Assembly (NCBI RefSeq): GCF_000496835.1 | Contig: NZ_KI543238.1 | Span: 1 to 64,000, forward strand | Source of the DNA: Thalassobacillus devorans MSP14 | Lineage (GTDB): Bacteria; Bacillota; Bacilli; Bacillales; Halobacillaceae | Direction: 5' to 3' | DNA: 64,000 bases | In this document: in pieces, positions 1-8,492 of the stretch | How the letters are laid out: the number at the start of each line of letters is the position of its first letter | Position numbering within the stretch: position 1 is the first letter of the stretch | Position numbers and translations under genes: made by a program | Notes under the pieces: model-generated | Database searches by the model: none | Seen by the model: the letters and a program-made list of their open reading frames with translations, nothing else | Told to the model about the DNA's origin: nothing

Positions 1-61
1 AAAAAACTCTTGCATTTTTAGCGGAAAGTTAATATAATTAATCTTGTCGCTAATATAAAAG

Positions 62-176
62 GTCTAGTGGCGATGGCGGAGAGGTCACACCTGTTCCCAT
101 GCCGAACACAGCAGTTAAGTTCTCCAGCGCCGATGGTAGTCGGGTTTATCCCCGTGAGAGTAGGCCGCTGCTAGGC
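62..176 (+). rRNA. rrf: 5S ribosomal RNA
   Basis: The sequence matches Bacillus 5S rRNA along its length, including the conserved loop segments GAGGTCACACC, CCCATGCCGAACACAG and the 3' part CGCCGATGGTAGT. The ends are set by pairing of the terminal stem (about ±2 bases). It is the last gene of an rRNA operon whose 16S and 23S genes would lie before the window. tRNA genes follow, as is usual in Bacillaceae. Confidence 0.95.
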
Positions 177-208
177 TGTCAATTTTATACTTATAGTAAG
201 TGCTCAAT

Positions 209-235
209 GCATTTACACTATCGCGGGGTGGAGCA
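209..235 (+). repeat. Partial duplicate of the tRNA-Met 5' end and its leader
   Basis: The 14 or so bases before the tRNA-Met gene plus its first 14 bases (CGCGGGGTGGAGCA) occur here and again at 352-380, where the full tRNA follows. Here the match stops after the first half of the D arm and runs into unrelated sequence. It looks like a tRNA duplication remnant, not a functional tRNA. Confidence 0.8.
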
Positions 236-366
236 AAACCGTAAACTTCTTGGAACTACATCTGAGTAGGTTTTGTGAGGAGTGAAACTTCTCTGAATTC
301 ACTTTCAACACGACGAACAGTCGTACACTATTATCGTAGGTGCGCAAAATAACGCATTTACACTAT

Positions 367-436
<70 letters not shown>

Positions 437-443
<7 letters not shown>

Positions 444-598
444 AATTATTTCAAGTCCCTACGTTGAATAATCTTCTTAGCTAGTTGAAAATCGTGTACT
501 GCAAAGTGCAACCAATTTATTTTCACTTGCAACGTCGATTAAGCATCCTTGCCAGTGAAAGATAGTAGTACTGTAAGGTGCAACCAAATTATTTCAAC
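437..598 (+). repeat. Three copies of a tRNA 3'-end flank
   Basis: The 3' end of tRNA-Met and its flank (GCAACCAAATTATTTCAA) recurs at about 507-525 (GCAACCAATTTATTTTCA) and 579-598 (GCAACCAAATTATTTCAA), each preceded by GT. The spaces between them also share the pattern 'gtactg(c/t)aa(a/g)gtgc'. These look like remnants of extra tRNA genes lost by recombination inside a tRNA array. Confidence 0.65.
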
Positions 599-630
599 TA
601 AATTCACTTACATAATTGTTTTGATAAAAT

Positions 631-707
631 GGTCCGGTAGTTCAGTTGGTTAGAATGCCTGCCTGTCACGCAGGAGGTCGCGGGTTCGAGTCCCGTCCGG
701 ACCGCCA
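631..707 (+). tRNA. tRNA-Asp (GTC)
   Basis: A complete 77-base cloverleaf with encoded CCA. The acceptor GGTCCGG pairs with CCGGACC. The anticodon loop CTGTCAC gives GTC, and the T arm GCGGGTTCGAGTCCCGT is canonical. Confidence 0.96.
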
Positions 708-725
708 TTATAAATTCGATATAAT

Positions 726-755
726 AAGCCTTAGGTAAATCCTAAGGCTTTTGTT
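726..755 (+). terminator. Terminator of the rRNA/tRNA operon
   Basis: The 10-bp inverted repeat AAGCCTTAGG / CCTAAGGCTT (726-735 and 741-750) with a 5-base loop is followed by a short T-rich stretch. It lies just after tRNA-Asp. Confidence 0.85.
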
Positions 756-863
756 GTGTCTTCATTTAATAGAAATATTTTTAAGGCTAATATATATGAA
801 GTGCACTAACGCTTCGGCATTCGCATTTGTTAGGCATTTTTTTTACTTTGGACAAGTTATTGA

Positions 864-869
864 TATAAT
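864..869 (+). promoter_or_regulatory. -10 element of the thiL operon promoter
   Basis: A consensus TATAAT lies 38 bases before the thiL start. The -35 region 17 bases upstream (TTTTAC) is weak. This is the only good -10 between the tRNA terminator and thiL. Confidence 0.5.
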
Positions 870-907
870 GAACTTATCTTTTTACGAACGTAGGAGGCTC
901 GCTATCT

Positions 908-1891
908 ATGGATGAATTTACTTTCATCGATTCCATCAAGCAGGAAGTTTATCACCAGCCATCTTTGTTGAAAGGCATTGGTGATGATGCAGCTGTGTTT
1001 CGAGCGAATAACCAGGATATTATCACAGCGGTAGATACCATGGTAGAGGGTGTGCATTTTTCCAGGGAGACCATGGACCCTTTCCATGTCGGTTATCGTG
1101 CTCTTGCGGTCAATATCAGTGACTTAGCTGCTATGGGGGCCGTTCCTGCCTTTTTTATGGTCTCCATCGTTATTCCCGATGAATGGTCTGCTGCTGAAAT
1201 TGATGAGGTTTATTCGGGCATGAAACAGCTTGCTAAGGAATATCGGATGGATTTGATTGGCGGCGATACGGTGTCAGGAAAAGAGCTGGTCGTTTCTGTG
1301 ACGGTATTTGGTCTTGTACCCCCTGGAAAAAGCAGGTATCGCAGTTCGGCTAAACCTGGGGATGTGTTATTTGTGACTGGCACATTGGGAGATGCACAGG
1401 CTGGATTGGAGTTATTATTAGGCAAGCATCATTTCGAAGATGAAGCAGCTGCCTATTTTATTGGTCGTCACAGGCAGCCGGAGCCACGTGTGGCGTTTGC
1501 TCTTCAGCTTCAGTCACTGGAGCGTGTTGCCCTGAACGATGTCAGTGATGGGATCGCCAGTGAGGCAAATGAGATAGCTGCAGCTTCCGGTGTCGATTTA
1601 CATATCAATTATGAGGACTTGCCTAAAGTCGAATATTTGGGCAAGCTGGACAAAGCGATTTGTAAACCATGGGTGTTATCAGGAGGAGAAGACTTTGAGC
1701 TGCTTGGAACTGCCCCGGAAAAAGATTGGAAGGCCGTTCAACAGGCTGCAGAAGCTTCTGCCACACGCGTAACGAAAATAGGTACGGTATTAGAAACAAA
1801 CGATGCAGGACCATTTGTATATCTATATGAAAAAAACAAAAAGTCACTGTTGACGAAATCAGGTTATATACATTTACGACAGGATAGGTGA
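908..1891 (+). CDS. thiL: Thiamine-monophosphate kinase
   Basis: ThiL phosphorylates thiamine monophosphate with ATP to give thiamine diphosphate in the cytosol. The 327-residue protein has the family's normal length. It shows the N-terminal GIGDDAAVF segment (about residues 23-31), NISDLAAMGA, and GGDTVSG, the metal-ATP binding Asp motifs of the PurM-like fold. A strong ribosome site (TAGGAGG, 890-896) supports this start. It heads an operon overlapping tsaE by 4 bases, the same order as B. subtilis ydiA-ydiE. Confidence 0.95.
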   Translation: MDEFTFIDSIKQEVYHQPSLLKGIGDDAAVFRANNQDIITAVDTMVEGVHFSRETMDPFHVGYRALAVNISDLAAMGAVPAFFMVSIVIPDEWSAAEIDEVYSGMKQLAKEYRMDLIGGDTVSGKELVVSVTVFGLVPPGKSRYRSSAKPGDVLFVTGTLGDAQAGLELLLGKHHFEDEAAAYFIGRHRQPEPRVAFALQLQSLERVALNDVSDGIASEANEIAAASGVDLHINYEDLPKVEYLGKLDKAICKPWVLSGGEDFELLGTAPEKDWKAVQQAAEASATRVTKIGTVLETNDAGPFVYLYEKNKKSLLTKSGYIHLRQDR

Positions 1892-2352
1892 TAAGGGTGA
1901 AATCTTTTAAAATCACGTCAACTTCTGAGGAACAGACAATGAAGCTGGCCAGAAAGCTTGGCGAGCGGTTACAGGCTGGCGATGTATTGACCCTGGAAGG
2001 GGATTTAGGCGCTGGTAAAACCACGTTTACAAAAGGGCTGGGACAAGGACTTGATGTGAAACGGACGATCAACAGTCCGACGTTCACCATAGTAAAAGAA
2101 TATGAGGGACGGCTTCCTCTTTATCATATTGATGCTTATCGTTTGGAGGATAGCGAAGAGGATATTGGTTTTGAAGAATATTTTCAGGGAGATGGGGTTA
2201 CGGTAGTGGAATGGGCGCAGTTCATTCAGGAATACTTACCTGAAAGAAGGCTGGATCTCACTATCACATACCTCGATGAGAGCGGTCGATTCATTGAAGG
2301 GAAGACAGAGGACGCTTATTTGGAAAAGATATGCGAGGAGCTTTTTTTATGA
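1888..2352 (+). CDS. tsaE: tRNA t6A biosynthesis ATPase TsaE
   Basis: TsaE is the ATPase that cycles the TsaB-TsaD complex making N6-threonylcarbamoyladenosine at A37 of ANN-decoding tRNAs. The Walker A motif GDLGAGKTTF is near residue 40, followed by NSPTF and a C-terminal VVEWAQ segment. Length (154 residues) is normal. The start is a GTG overlapping the thiL stop; a second in-frame GTG at 1897 with AGGTGAT before it is an equally possible start, which would remove three residues. Confidence 0.93.
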   Translation: MIRVKSFKITSTSEEQTMKLARKLGERLQAGDVLTLEGDLGAGKTTFTKGLGQGLDVKRTINSPTFTIVKEYEGRLPLYHIDAYRLEDSEEDIGFEEYFQGDGVTVVEWAQFIQEYLPERRLDLTITYLDESGRFIEGKTEDAYLEKICEELFL

Positions 2353-3035
2353 ACGTATTAGCCATGGATACATCTAATGAGATATTAGGAGTCGCTGTAG
2401 TAAAAGATGGAGAAACAGCTGGTGAACTGATTACTAATATAAAGAAAAATCATTCTGTTCGATTGATGCCGGCTATCGATCAATTGATGAAGGAAACAGC
2501 AATGACTCCTTCTGATTTGGATAGAATAGTTGTAGCAAAAGGACCGGGTTCCTATACCGGTGTTCGAATTGGTCTTACAACAGCCAAATCAATGGGTTGG
2601 GCATTGAATATCCCTGTAGTCGGCGTATCAAGCTTAGAAGTATTGGCTTATCAAGGAATGTTTTTCGATGGCTACATCTGTCCTTTCTTTGATGCCAGAA
2701 GAGGTTTAGTGTACACGGGTCTATATAATCAGGAGATGCAGCTTGTGAAAGCAGAAACGAATCTGCTGATGATAGACTGGCTGGAAGAGCTTAAAGCAAG
2801 TGATAAGCCTGTACTATTTTTAAGTCCGGAAATAGAAAGCCACCAGGAAGCCATAGAAGAGATAATGAACGATAAGGCGGTAATACCTCCTAAGACCTTG
2901 CATGTACCTCGTCCAAGTGCTCTGGCATTAGCAGGGAAGGACAAAGAGGCCGGTCCGCTGCACGCCCTGGTACCTAACTATTTGAGAATGGTAGAAGCAG
3001 AAGCGAAATGGCTGGAACAACAGGGGAAGAAGTAA
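2349..3035 (+). CDS. tsaB: tRNA t6A biosynthesis protein TsaB
   Basis: TsaB is the catalytically inactive ASKHA-fold partner of TsaD in tRNA t6A synthesis. The protein begins MNVLAMDTSNE, the usual N-terminal phosphate-loop strand, and carries the GPGSYTGVRIGL signature near residue 65. An ATG at 2331 would add six residues, but GAGGAG at 2335-2340 lies between the two and serves the ATG at 2349, so 2349 is chosen. The start overlaps the tsaE stop by four bases, which suggests translational coupling. Confidence 0.93.
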   Translation: MNVLAMDTSNEILGVAVVKDGETAGELITNIKKNHSVRLMPAIDQLMKETAMTPSDLDRIVVAKGPGSYTGVRIGLTTAKSMGWALNIPVVGVSSLEVLAYQGMFFDGYICPFFDARRGLVYTGLYNQEMQLVKAETNLLMIDWLEELKASDKPVLFLSPEIESHQEAIEEIMNDKAVIPPKTLHVPRPSALALAGKDKEAGPLHALVPNYLRMVEAEAKWLEQQGKK

Positions 3036-3036
3036 G

Positions 3037-3495
3037 ATGGAGAGCGTATCAATCAGGGAAATGAGTGCAGATGATATTGATCAGGTCTTACAGATAGAAG
3101 AAGCTTCCTTTGCTATCCCCTGGAAACGGGAAGCATTCGTCGGAGAAATCGAGCAGAATGAATATGCGGAATACTATGTGATTGCAGATGATAACGGCAT
3201 ATTCGGCTATTGTGGATTATGGATGATCATTGATGAAGCGCATATAACCAACATTGCGATTTTGCCGAGCTATCGTGGCAAAGGCTATGGTGCTTTATTG
3301 TTTAATCATGTCATCGAACAAGCCGTCAAGAGGGGCGCGATTATGCTATCACTCGAAGTTCGCATTTCTAATACGGGAGCACAGCATATGTATCGTAAAT
3401 TCGGTTTAGTACCCGGTGGAATCCGGAAGCATTATTACACGGATAACGGAGAGGACGCATTAGTAATGTGGGTGAATTTTCATGATAACAGATAA
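3037..3495 (+). CDS. rimI: Ribosomal-protein-alanine N-acetyltransferase RimI
   Basis: A GNAT acetyltransferase of 152 residues that transfers acetyl from acetyl-CoA to the N-terminal alanine of ribosomal protein S18. The acetyl-CoA loop [11 protein letters not shown] (motif A, R/Q-x-x-G-x-G/A) is present at about residues 85-95, followed by the [19 protein letters not shown] region typical of RimI. The gene lies between tsaB and tsaD as in other Firmicutes and overlaps tsaD by 14 bases. Confidence 0.92.
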   Translation: MESVSIREMSADDIDQVLQIEEASFAIPWKREAFVGEIEQNEYAEYYVIADDNGIFGYCGLWMIIDEAHITNIAILPSYRGKGYGALLFNHVIEQAVKRGAIMLSLEVRISNTGAQHMYRKFGLVPGGIRKHYYTDNGEDALVMWVNFHDNR

Positions 3496-4516
3496 TTATA
3501 TACTGGCAATTGAAACGAGTTGTGATGAAACAGCTGCTGCAATTGTGAAGAATGGCCGGGAATTGGTGGCGAACGTAGTCGCCTCTCAAATAGAAAGTCA
3601 TAAGCGTTTCGGTGGAGTTGTTCCGGAAATAGCTTCCCGTCACCATATTGAGCAGATTACAATTATTCTGGAGGAAACATTGTCCCAGGCAGGGATGCAG
3701 CTGGATGACATGGATGCCATTGCAGTAACGGAGGGGCCGGGACTTGTCGGTGCCTTGCTTGTCGGTGTGAATACCGCTAAATCACTGGCGTTCGCTAAGG
3801 ACAAGCCACTGGTTGGTGTCCATCATATTGCCGGACATATCTATGCTAATCGACTAGAGAAAGAGTTCGAGTTCCCATTATTGTCATTAGTGGTTTCCGG
3901 CGGACATACAGAATTGATCTTGATGAAAAATCACGGGTCTTTTGAAGTCATCGGGGAAACAAGAGATGACGCTGCCGGTGAGGCTTACGATAAAGTTGCC
4001 AGAACGCTGAAGCTTCCTTATCCAGGAGGACCGCATATCGACCGTCTTGCTCAAGAGGGAGAAGAGACCATTGATTTTCCTCGTGCCTGGCTCGAAGAAG
4101 GTTCCTACGATTTTAGTTTCAGTGGCCTGAAATCAGCAGTTATCAACAAGCTCCACAATGCCAAGCAAAAAGGGGAAACGTTAGAAGAAAAAAATGTAGC
4201 AGCAAGCTTCCAGGCCAGTGTGGTGGATGTGTTATCCACAAAAACTTACCAGGCTGCCAGGAAACACAATGTGAAGCAGGTGATAGTGGCTGGTGGAGTA
4301 GCTGCCAACCAGGGGCTTAGAGCCGCATTGAAACGCAAGTTTGAGGGGGAAGATATTGAATTATTGATTCCTCCGTTAAAACTGTGCACAGATAATGCAG
4401 CCATGATTGCTGCAGCAGGTGCGGTCGCATATCAACAAGGCCATCGTGCCGGGTGGGATTTGAATGCTGATCCCTCGTTAAGCCTCGAACGCTATGCGAA
4501 AAGGTCGCTTAAATAA
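3482..4516 (+). CDS. tsaD: tRNA t6A threonylcarbamoyltransferase TsaD
   Basis: TsaD transfers the threonylcarbamoyl group from threonylcarbamoyl-AMP to tRNA A37. It starts with the [12 protein letters not shown] segment, has the metal-binding HHIAGH motif near residue 113, SGGHTEL near 137, and the C-terminal ATP-fold segments [10 protein letters not shown] and CTDNAAMIA. Length is 344 residues, as expected. It is the last gene of the operon and is followed at once by a terminator. Confidence 0.96.
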   Translation: MITDNYILAIETSCDETAAAIVKNGRELVANVVASQIESHKRFGGVVPEIASRHHIEQITIILEETLSQAGMQLDDMDAIAVTEGPGLVGALLVGVNTAKSLAFAKDKPLVGVHHIAGHIYANRLEKEFEFPLLSLVVSGGHTELILMKNHGSFEVIGETRDDAAGEAYDKVARTLKLPYPGGPHIDRLAQEGEETIDFPRAWLEEGSYDFSFSGLKSAVINKLHNAKQKGETLEEKNVAASFQASVVDVLSTKTYQAARKHNVKQVIVAGGVAANQGLRAALKRKFEGEDIELLIPPLKLCTDNAAMIAAAGAVAYQQGHRAGWDLNADPSLSLERYAKRSLK

Positions 4517-4525
4517 TAGCAAGGA

Positions 4526-4554
4526 GACTCCCCTCGATACGGGGAGTTTTTTTG
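4526..4554 (+). terminator. Terminator after tsaD
   Basis: The inverted repeat ACTCCCC / GGGGAGT (4527-4533 and 4541-4547) around a TCGATAC loop is followed by seven or eight T residues. Confidence 0.9.
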
Positions 4555-4667
4555 TTGTCTTTGAAATTATAAAATTTTGTGATTGTGAATATCTGTTGCA
4601 GCAGGCTACATCCAGCTCCGATGCATAGCTTAAGCTTGTCGGGGGTGAGCAAGTTCTCAGAATAATT

Positions 4668-4873
4668 TGTGTATAACTTCTTGTGGAAAACAAACAAGTT
4701 ACACACAGATGCATAAATATACTGTGGATAATCATGGTTTATTTCCTGCTCTATAAGATTTGATTATACCTGTGTAATTTGTGGATAATTTCGCTTTGTT
4801 CTGTGGATAATGTGAGTAAACCTGTGCAAAAGTATTAAAATAGCTATTTACCTGTGAATAACTATGTGGATGG
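4668..4873 (+). promoter_or_regulatory. DnaA-box cluster downstream of tsaD
   Basis: Three perfect DnaA boxes (TGTGGATAA, i.e. TTATCCACA on the other strand) lie at 4723-4731, 4780-4788 and 4802-4810. One-mismatch versions lie at 4668-4676 (TGTGTATAA), 4682-4690 (TGTGGAAAA) and 4853-4861 (TGTGAATAA), and a two-mismatch version at 4865-4873. All point the same way in a 206-base AT-rich stretch without a gene. B. subtilis has an intergenic DnaA-binding cluster after the tsaD orthologue gcp, between gcp and ydiF; this one is in the matching position. Confidence 0.8.
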
Positions 4874-4901
4874 TGTGAGCTTTTGAAGAGGCTGCATGTA
4901 T

Positions 4902-4936
4902 AAAAGAAACGTCTGCTGCTTTGCAGTCGTTTCTTT
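4902..4936. terminator. Hairpin, possible bidirectional terminator
   Basis: AAAAGAAACG pairs with CGTTTCTTTT, extended by CTGC/GCAG after one mismatch. T-rich tails exist on both sides. There is no gene close by on the + strand, so its role is uncertain. Confidence 0.5.
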
Positions 4937-5138
4937 TGTTATAACTCTATTTTTGATTGGTATTGCCACTATTATCATCGTTGACTAGTTCATGGTTGTC
5001 ATTGAGTTCACCTCTCATCCTTGTCGTTAGTTTTATTGTAGATAGAGAGGTGAAAGATCAACTGAGACAAATATCACGAAAAAATGGTCTTCATATCTTC
5101 TTTATAAGTTAGCCATGAAGTAGTCATAATTAGGCATA

Positions 5139-5171
5139 AAAAACTGCCATGAGCTGCTCATGGCAGTTTTT
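5139..5171 (-). terminator. Terminator of the two-component/nitronate monooxygenase operon
   Basis: A perfect 15-bp stem (AAAAACTGCCATGAG / CTCATGGCAGTTTTT) with a 3-base loop overlaps the stop codon of the minus-strand gene at 5170 and gives T runs in both directions. Confidence 0.9.
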
Positions 5172-6243
5172 ATAAAAGTGATCGTTTGCTTTGTATTTTT
5201 ATGTCTTCGACCAATTGTTTTATTAATTGTCCGGCAGATATTTCTTGACTGAGTGAGGCGCTTTGGCCTGCCCAGAGTGACATGAATTCAGGCCGGTTCC
5301 GGTTCCCGGCTGCTTTCCTTATTTCTTTTGTCAATGTATTCATTACTGGGTAGGCGGGAAGGTTGTGTTCATACAGGCGTAAGTAACGAATGAATGCATT
5401 TTCGATGCCCCTGGCAGGTTTACCGCTGAAAGCGGTGGTGATAACTGTATCATCACCGTCACTTTTTAGTATCGCTTTTTTATGCGCAGGTTTAGCACCA
5501 CTTTCCCGTATAGTTAAAAAAGCCGTCCCCATCTGTACGCCTTCAGCTCCAAGCACGGTCGCGGCCAGTATGCCTCGTGCATCCATGATGCCGCCTGCGG
5601 CAATGACGGGGAGAGACACGGTATCCACTACTCGTGGAACTAATGACATCGTACCTACGGAGGATTGTTCAAATGAAGCGTCAAATGTCCCTCGATGTCC
5701 GCCTGCTTCACTTCCCTGGGCAACCACCATATCCATCCCTGCCTGCTCGTTGAGCACTGCTTCCTTCACTGTTGTAGCAGTACCGATCAAGCGGATGTCA
5801 TAGGATTTCAAGCGGTGGATAGTGGCTTCAGAAGGTATTCCAAACGTAAAACTGCAAACCGGTATCTCTTCTGCAATGATGACATCGATTTGTTTTTGAA
5901 AAGTCCCCGATGAGTGGCTAGCCTTTTTCGTGGGTGGAACCTCCAATTCCCGGTGGAAGGGTTGTAATATCTCATTTGCAGCATCAATCTCGGATTCCAT
6001 AACACGGACATCCTCCGGTACAAAAATATTTACCCCGAACGGTTTTGCTGTAAGCTGTTTTGTGGAGCGTATCGCTTGCTTCAGGTCTTCTTCACTCATG
6101 TATCCGGCACCAATTGTGCCCAATCCCCCTGCATTGGAAACAGCAGCGACCAATTCAGGAGTAGTGACACCCCCTGCCATTCCGGCTTGAATGATAGGGT
6201 GATCGATATTTAGTAAGGATCTCACATTATTTTTTTCCCGCAT
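5170..6243 (-). CDS. Nitronate monooxygenase (NPD/2-nitropropane dioxygenase family)
   Basis: An FMN-dependent TIM-barrel enzyme that oxidises alkyl nitronates such as propionate 3-nitronate. The start PIIQAGMAGGVTTPELVAAVSNAGGLG and the later segments GSEAGGHRG and PVIAAGGIMDARG are the flavin and phosphate binding loops of the family. FabK-type enoyl-ACP reductases share this fold, but the 357-residue length and QAGMAGG start favour nitronate monooxygenase. It lies 12 bases after the histidine kinase gene, so it is probably cotranscribed with the two-component system. Confidence 0.85.
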   Translation of the reverse strand: MREKNNVRSLLNIDHPIIQAGMAGGVTTPELVAAVSNAGGLGTIGAGYMSEEDLKQAIRSTKQLTAKPFGVNIFVPEDVRVMESEIDAANEILQPFHRELEVPPTKKASHSSGTFQKQIDVIIAEEIPVCSFTFGIPSEATIHRLKSYDIRLIGTATTVKEAVLNEQAGMDMVVAQGSEAGGHRGTFDASFEQSSVGTMSLVPRVVDTVSLPVIAAGGIMDARGILAATVLGAEGVQMGTAFLTIRESGAKPAHKKAILKSDGDDTVITTAFSGKPARGIENAFIRYLRLYEHNLPAYPVMNTLTKEIRKAAGNRNRPEFMSLWAGQSASLSQEISAGQLIKQLVEDIKIQSKRSLL

Positions 6244-6255
6244 CGTATCTTCCTC

Positions 6256-7650
6256 CTAGGTAGTGGATGTTCCCTTGTCTTTAGGGAGTTGTACGATTAT
6301 TTTTGTGCCTTTTCCTGCTGTGCTTTGTACGTTGATTTGCCCGTGATGTGCCTGGACGAGGGCTTTTACGATTGCCAGACCGATACCTGCGCCTCCCGTC
6401 TTACGGGCACGTGATTTCTCCGCCCGGTAGAACCGGTCGAATATATATGGGAGATCTTCGGGCTCTATTCCGATGCCATTATCTGCTACTGTGATGTATA
6501 CATTATCTTCCGTTTCGTTTGCTTTAATAGTAATAGTCCCATTTTCCGGTGTATACCGTACCGCATTGGATACAAGGTTCAACATAATTTGCCAGAACCT
6601 GTCTTTATCGCCTTGGAAATAGATCGGCTTTTCCGGTACCTGTAAATCGAGATGAAGGTGCTTTTGTTTCGCGTCTACATAGAAGTGGTCATAGATATAT
6701 CCTAGTGTTTGATTAGCATTCAATTTTTCATGTTTTAAGGTCATATCAGGATTTTCCGCTTCCAGCAGTTTTTCGAGGTCATTGACCATTCTGACCAGAC
6801 GCATCAATTCATTATGGGTGTTTGCCAATCGCTCCTGTGTCGGCTGCCAGATGCCGTCCTGAAATGCTTCGATCTGTGTTTTTAAAATGGTGATTGGAGT
6901 ACGAAGTTCATGGGCAATGTCTGCGGTGAATTGTTTTCTTATTACTTGTTGACTATTTAGCCGGTCAGCCAGTACATTGTAAGCATCGGCTACTTGCTGG
7001 ATTTCTTCGGTGAGTTTTCCTCTCGTGACCCGAACGGTCATATCATTGTTGCTCAATGCCTGGACGGCATCCTTGACCCGCCGCAAACCTGCCGTCAATT
7101 GATTGCTGAACAAAAAACTCAGCCCGAAGGATAGACCGAATATGCCGAGTGCTGAAACAGCAATATATTTATTGATCCTTGTCTTAAATTGGAATTCGCC
7201 TCTTTCATAGCCGCGGTGGTAATTGACTTCGATAGTACCTATTTTTTCACCAGCATACGTCAATTCCTTTGTTTCCTGGGTATAATCCATATCCTGGTAA
7301 TTTTGAGTGTTGTTTTGTTCCGCTTTCAGCGTGGCAATTTCGCGTATAAGATCCGTAGAGTCGAGGACAAGTTCGCCATTGCTGTCATAGATCCGATAGA
7401 ATAAGCTTTCGGTCATTGCCTGGTAGGGAAGCATCGAAACAACACTTTCACCGGTGATTTTGCCTTGTTGTGCGTATTCATTTTCCAGGAAACTGGTCAC
7501 TCTGTTTACTTCTGTTGCCCGTTTGTCATCCAAGTAATCACTGAAGCAATCCTCAAAAGCATATTTGAAGGCTCCACTGATAAAAACAACACCGATTAAA
7601 GATATAGCAATGAATGCAGTTAAGGTTCTAGCGCGCAGGGTTCGGAACAT
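6256..7650 (-). CDS. Sensor histidine kinase (HAMP-HisKA-HATPase)
   Basis: A 464-residue membrane kinase partnered with the regulator before it. It has two membrane segments (about residues 10-30 and 160-180) around an extracytoplasmic loop, a HAMP linker, the phosphoacceptor motif HELRTPITILKTQ, and ATP-binding N/G1/F/G2 motifs (NLVSNAVRY, DNGIGI, IFDRFYRAE, GGAGIGLAI). The start MFRTLRART at 7650 is preferred over an ATG at 7755 because GGAGGG lies just before it and the longer form would overlap the regulator by over 100 bases. The ligand is unknown. Confidence 0.88.
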   Translation of the reverse strand: MFRTLRARTLTAFIAISLIGVVFISGAFKYAFEDCFSDYLDDKRATEVNRVTSFLENEYAQQGKITGESVVSMLPYQAMTESLFYRIYDSNGELVLDSTDLIREIATLKAEQNNTQNYQDMDYTQETKELTYAGEKIGTIEVNYHRGYERGEFQFKTRINKYIAVSALGIFGLSFGLSFLFSNQLTAGLRRVKDAVQALSNNDMTVRVTRGKLTEEIQQVADAYNVLADRLNSQQVIRKQFTADIAHELRTPITILKTQIEAFQDGIWQPTQERLANTHNELMRLVRMVNDLEKLLEAENPDMTLKHEKLNANQTLGYIYDHFYVDAKQKHLHLDLQVPEKPIYFQGDKDRFWQIMLNLVSNAVRYTPENGTITIKANETEDNVYITVADNGIGIEPEDLPYIFDRFYRAEKSRARKTGGAGIGLAIVKALVQAHHGQINVQSTAGKGTKIIVQLPKDKGTSTT

Positions 7651-8338
7651 CTGCTTTCCCTCCAAATCGATACCCGGTACCAAAAACGGTTTGAATATAT
7701 GTCGGGTGTTTTGTATCTTCCTCGATTTTTTTACGGATGTTTTTGATATGGACATCTATATTTCGTTCATAGCCTTCAAAGTAGCCGGCATCCTGAATCG
7801 CCTTCAATAATTCTGCACGCGTGAAGGCATAGCTGGGCCGGTTGGCCATTTGTGTGATCAATTGAAATTCAATCGGTGTCAATGTCACCGGTTCATTATG
7901 GATATAAACGAGTTTTTGGGCAGGGCAGATGGCCAATTCTCCGTTATTGAATGACAAAGAATCTTCGACTAAGTGGGAGCCTGTCCTTTTTAAAATTGCC
8001 TTCATACGAACGATGACTTCTCTGGGGCTGAAAGGTTTGACAATATAGTCGTCTGCTCCGATTTCGATTCCATGGATCCGGTCATTTTCCTGTCCTTTAG
8101 CAGTCACCATCATCATTGGCACGTCAGACGTGTCACGAATTTTTTCGCAGACCGTTTCCCCGCTGAGGTCCGGCAGCATTAGATCTAATACAATGAAATG
8201 AGGGTGGACATGATGAAACTGCTCTAAGGCCTCCTGTCCATTTTCAGCTAAATAAACATCATAGCCCTCTTTCTGCATATAAGCTTCTAAAACTTCCAGT
8301 ATCATAGGCTCATCATCGACAATAAGCACCTTTAGCAT
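7628..8338 (-). CDS. Response regulator, OmpR family
   Basis: A 236-residue DNA-binding regulator. The receiver domain (residues 1-115) has the DD pair in VLIVDDEPM, the phosphoacceptor in VLDLMLPDLSG, and the lysine in DDYIVKPFSPREV. The C-terminal winged helix carries the RNIDVHIKNIRKKI recognition region and ends TVFGTGYRF. The ATG at 8338 follows AGGAG by 8 bases. It overlaps the kinase by 23 bases; RR-HK-monooxygenase appear to form one operon. BaeR/CssR-like proteins are the nearest relatives in style. Confidence 0.88.
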   Translation of the reverse strand: MLKVLIVDDEPMILEVLEAYMQKEGYDVYLAENGQEALEQFHHVHPHFIVLDLMLPDLSGETVCEKIRDTSDVPMMMVTAKGQENDRIHGIEIGADDYIVKPFSPREVIVRMKAILKRTGSHLVEDSLSFNNGELAICPAQKLVYIHNEPVTLTPIEFQLITQMANRPSYAFTRAELLKAIQDAGYFEGYERNIDVHIKNIRKKIEEDTKHPTYIQTVFGTGYRFGGKADVPNPAR

Positions 8339-8442
8339 AACCAACACTCCTGTTCTATTACATACCTTAAGCTTACCATAGGAGGTATTAGTAATTGGAA
8401 ACTATTTTTCAAAAGATAATAGGAAAAAAGGAAGAAACGGGT

Positions 8443-8484
8443 AAAAAAATAGCTTTGCTGATTTTAACAATCAGCAAAGCTATT
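8443..8484 (-). terminator. Terminator of the ABC-F gene
   Basis: A 16-bp perfect stem (AATAGCTTTGCTGATT / AATCAGCAAAGCTATT) with a TTAAC loop ends, on the minus strand, in a run of seven T residues. Confidence 0.92.
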
Positions 8485-8492
8485 ACAAATAT

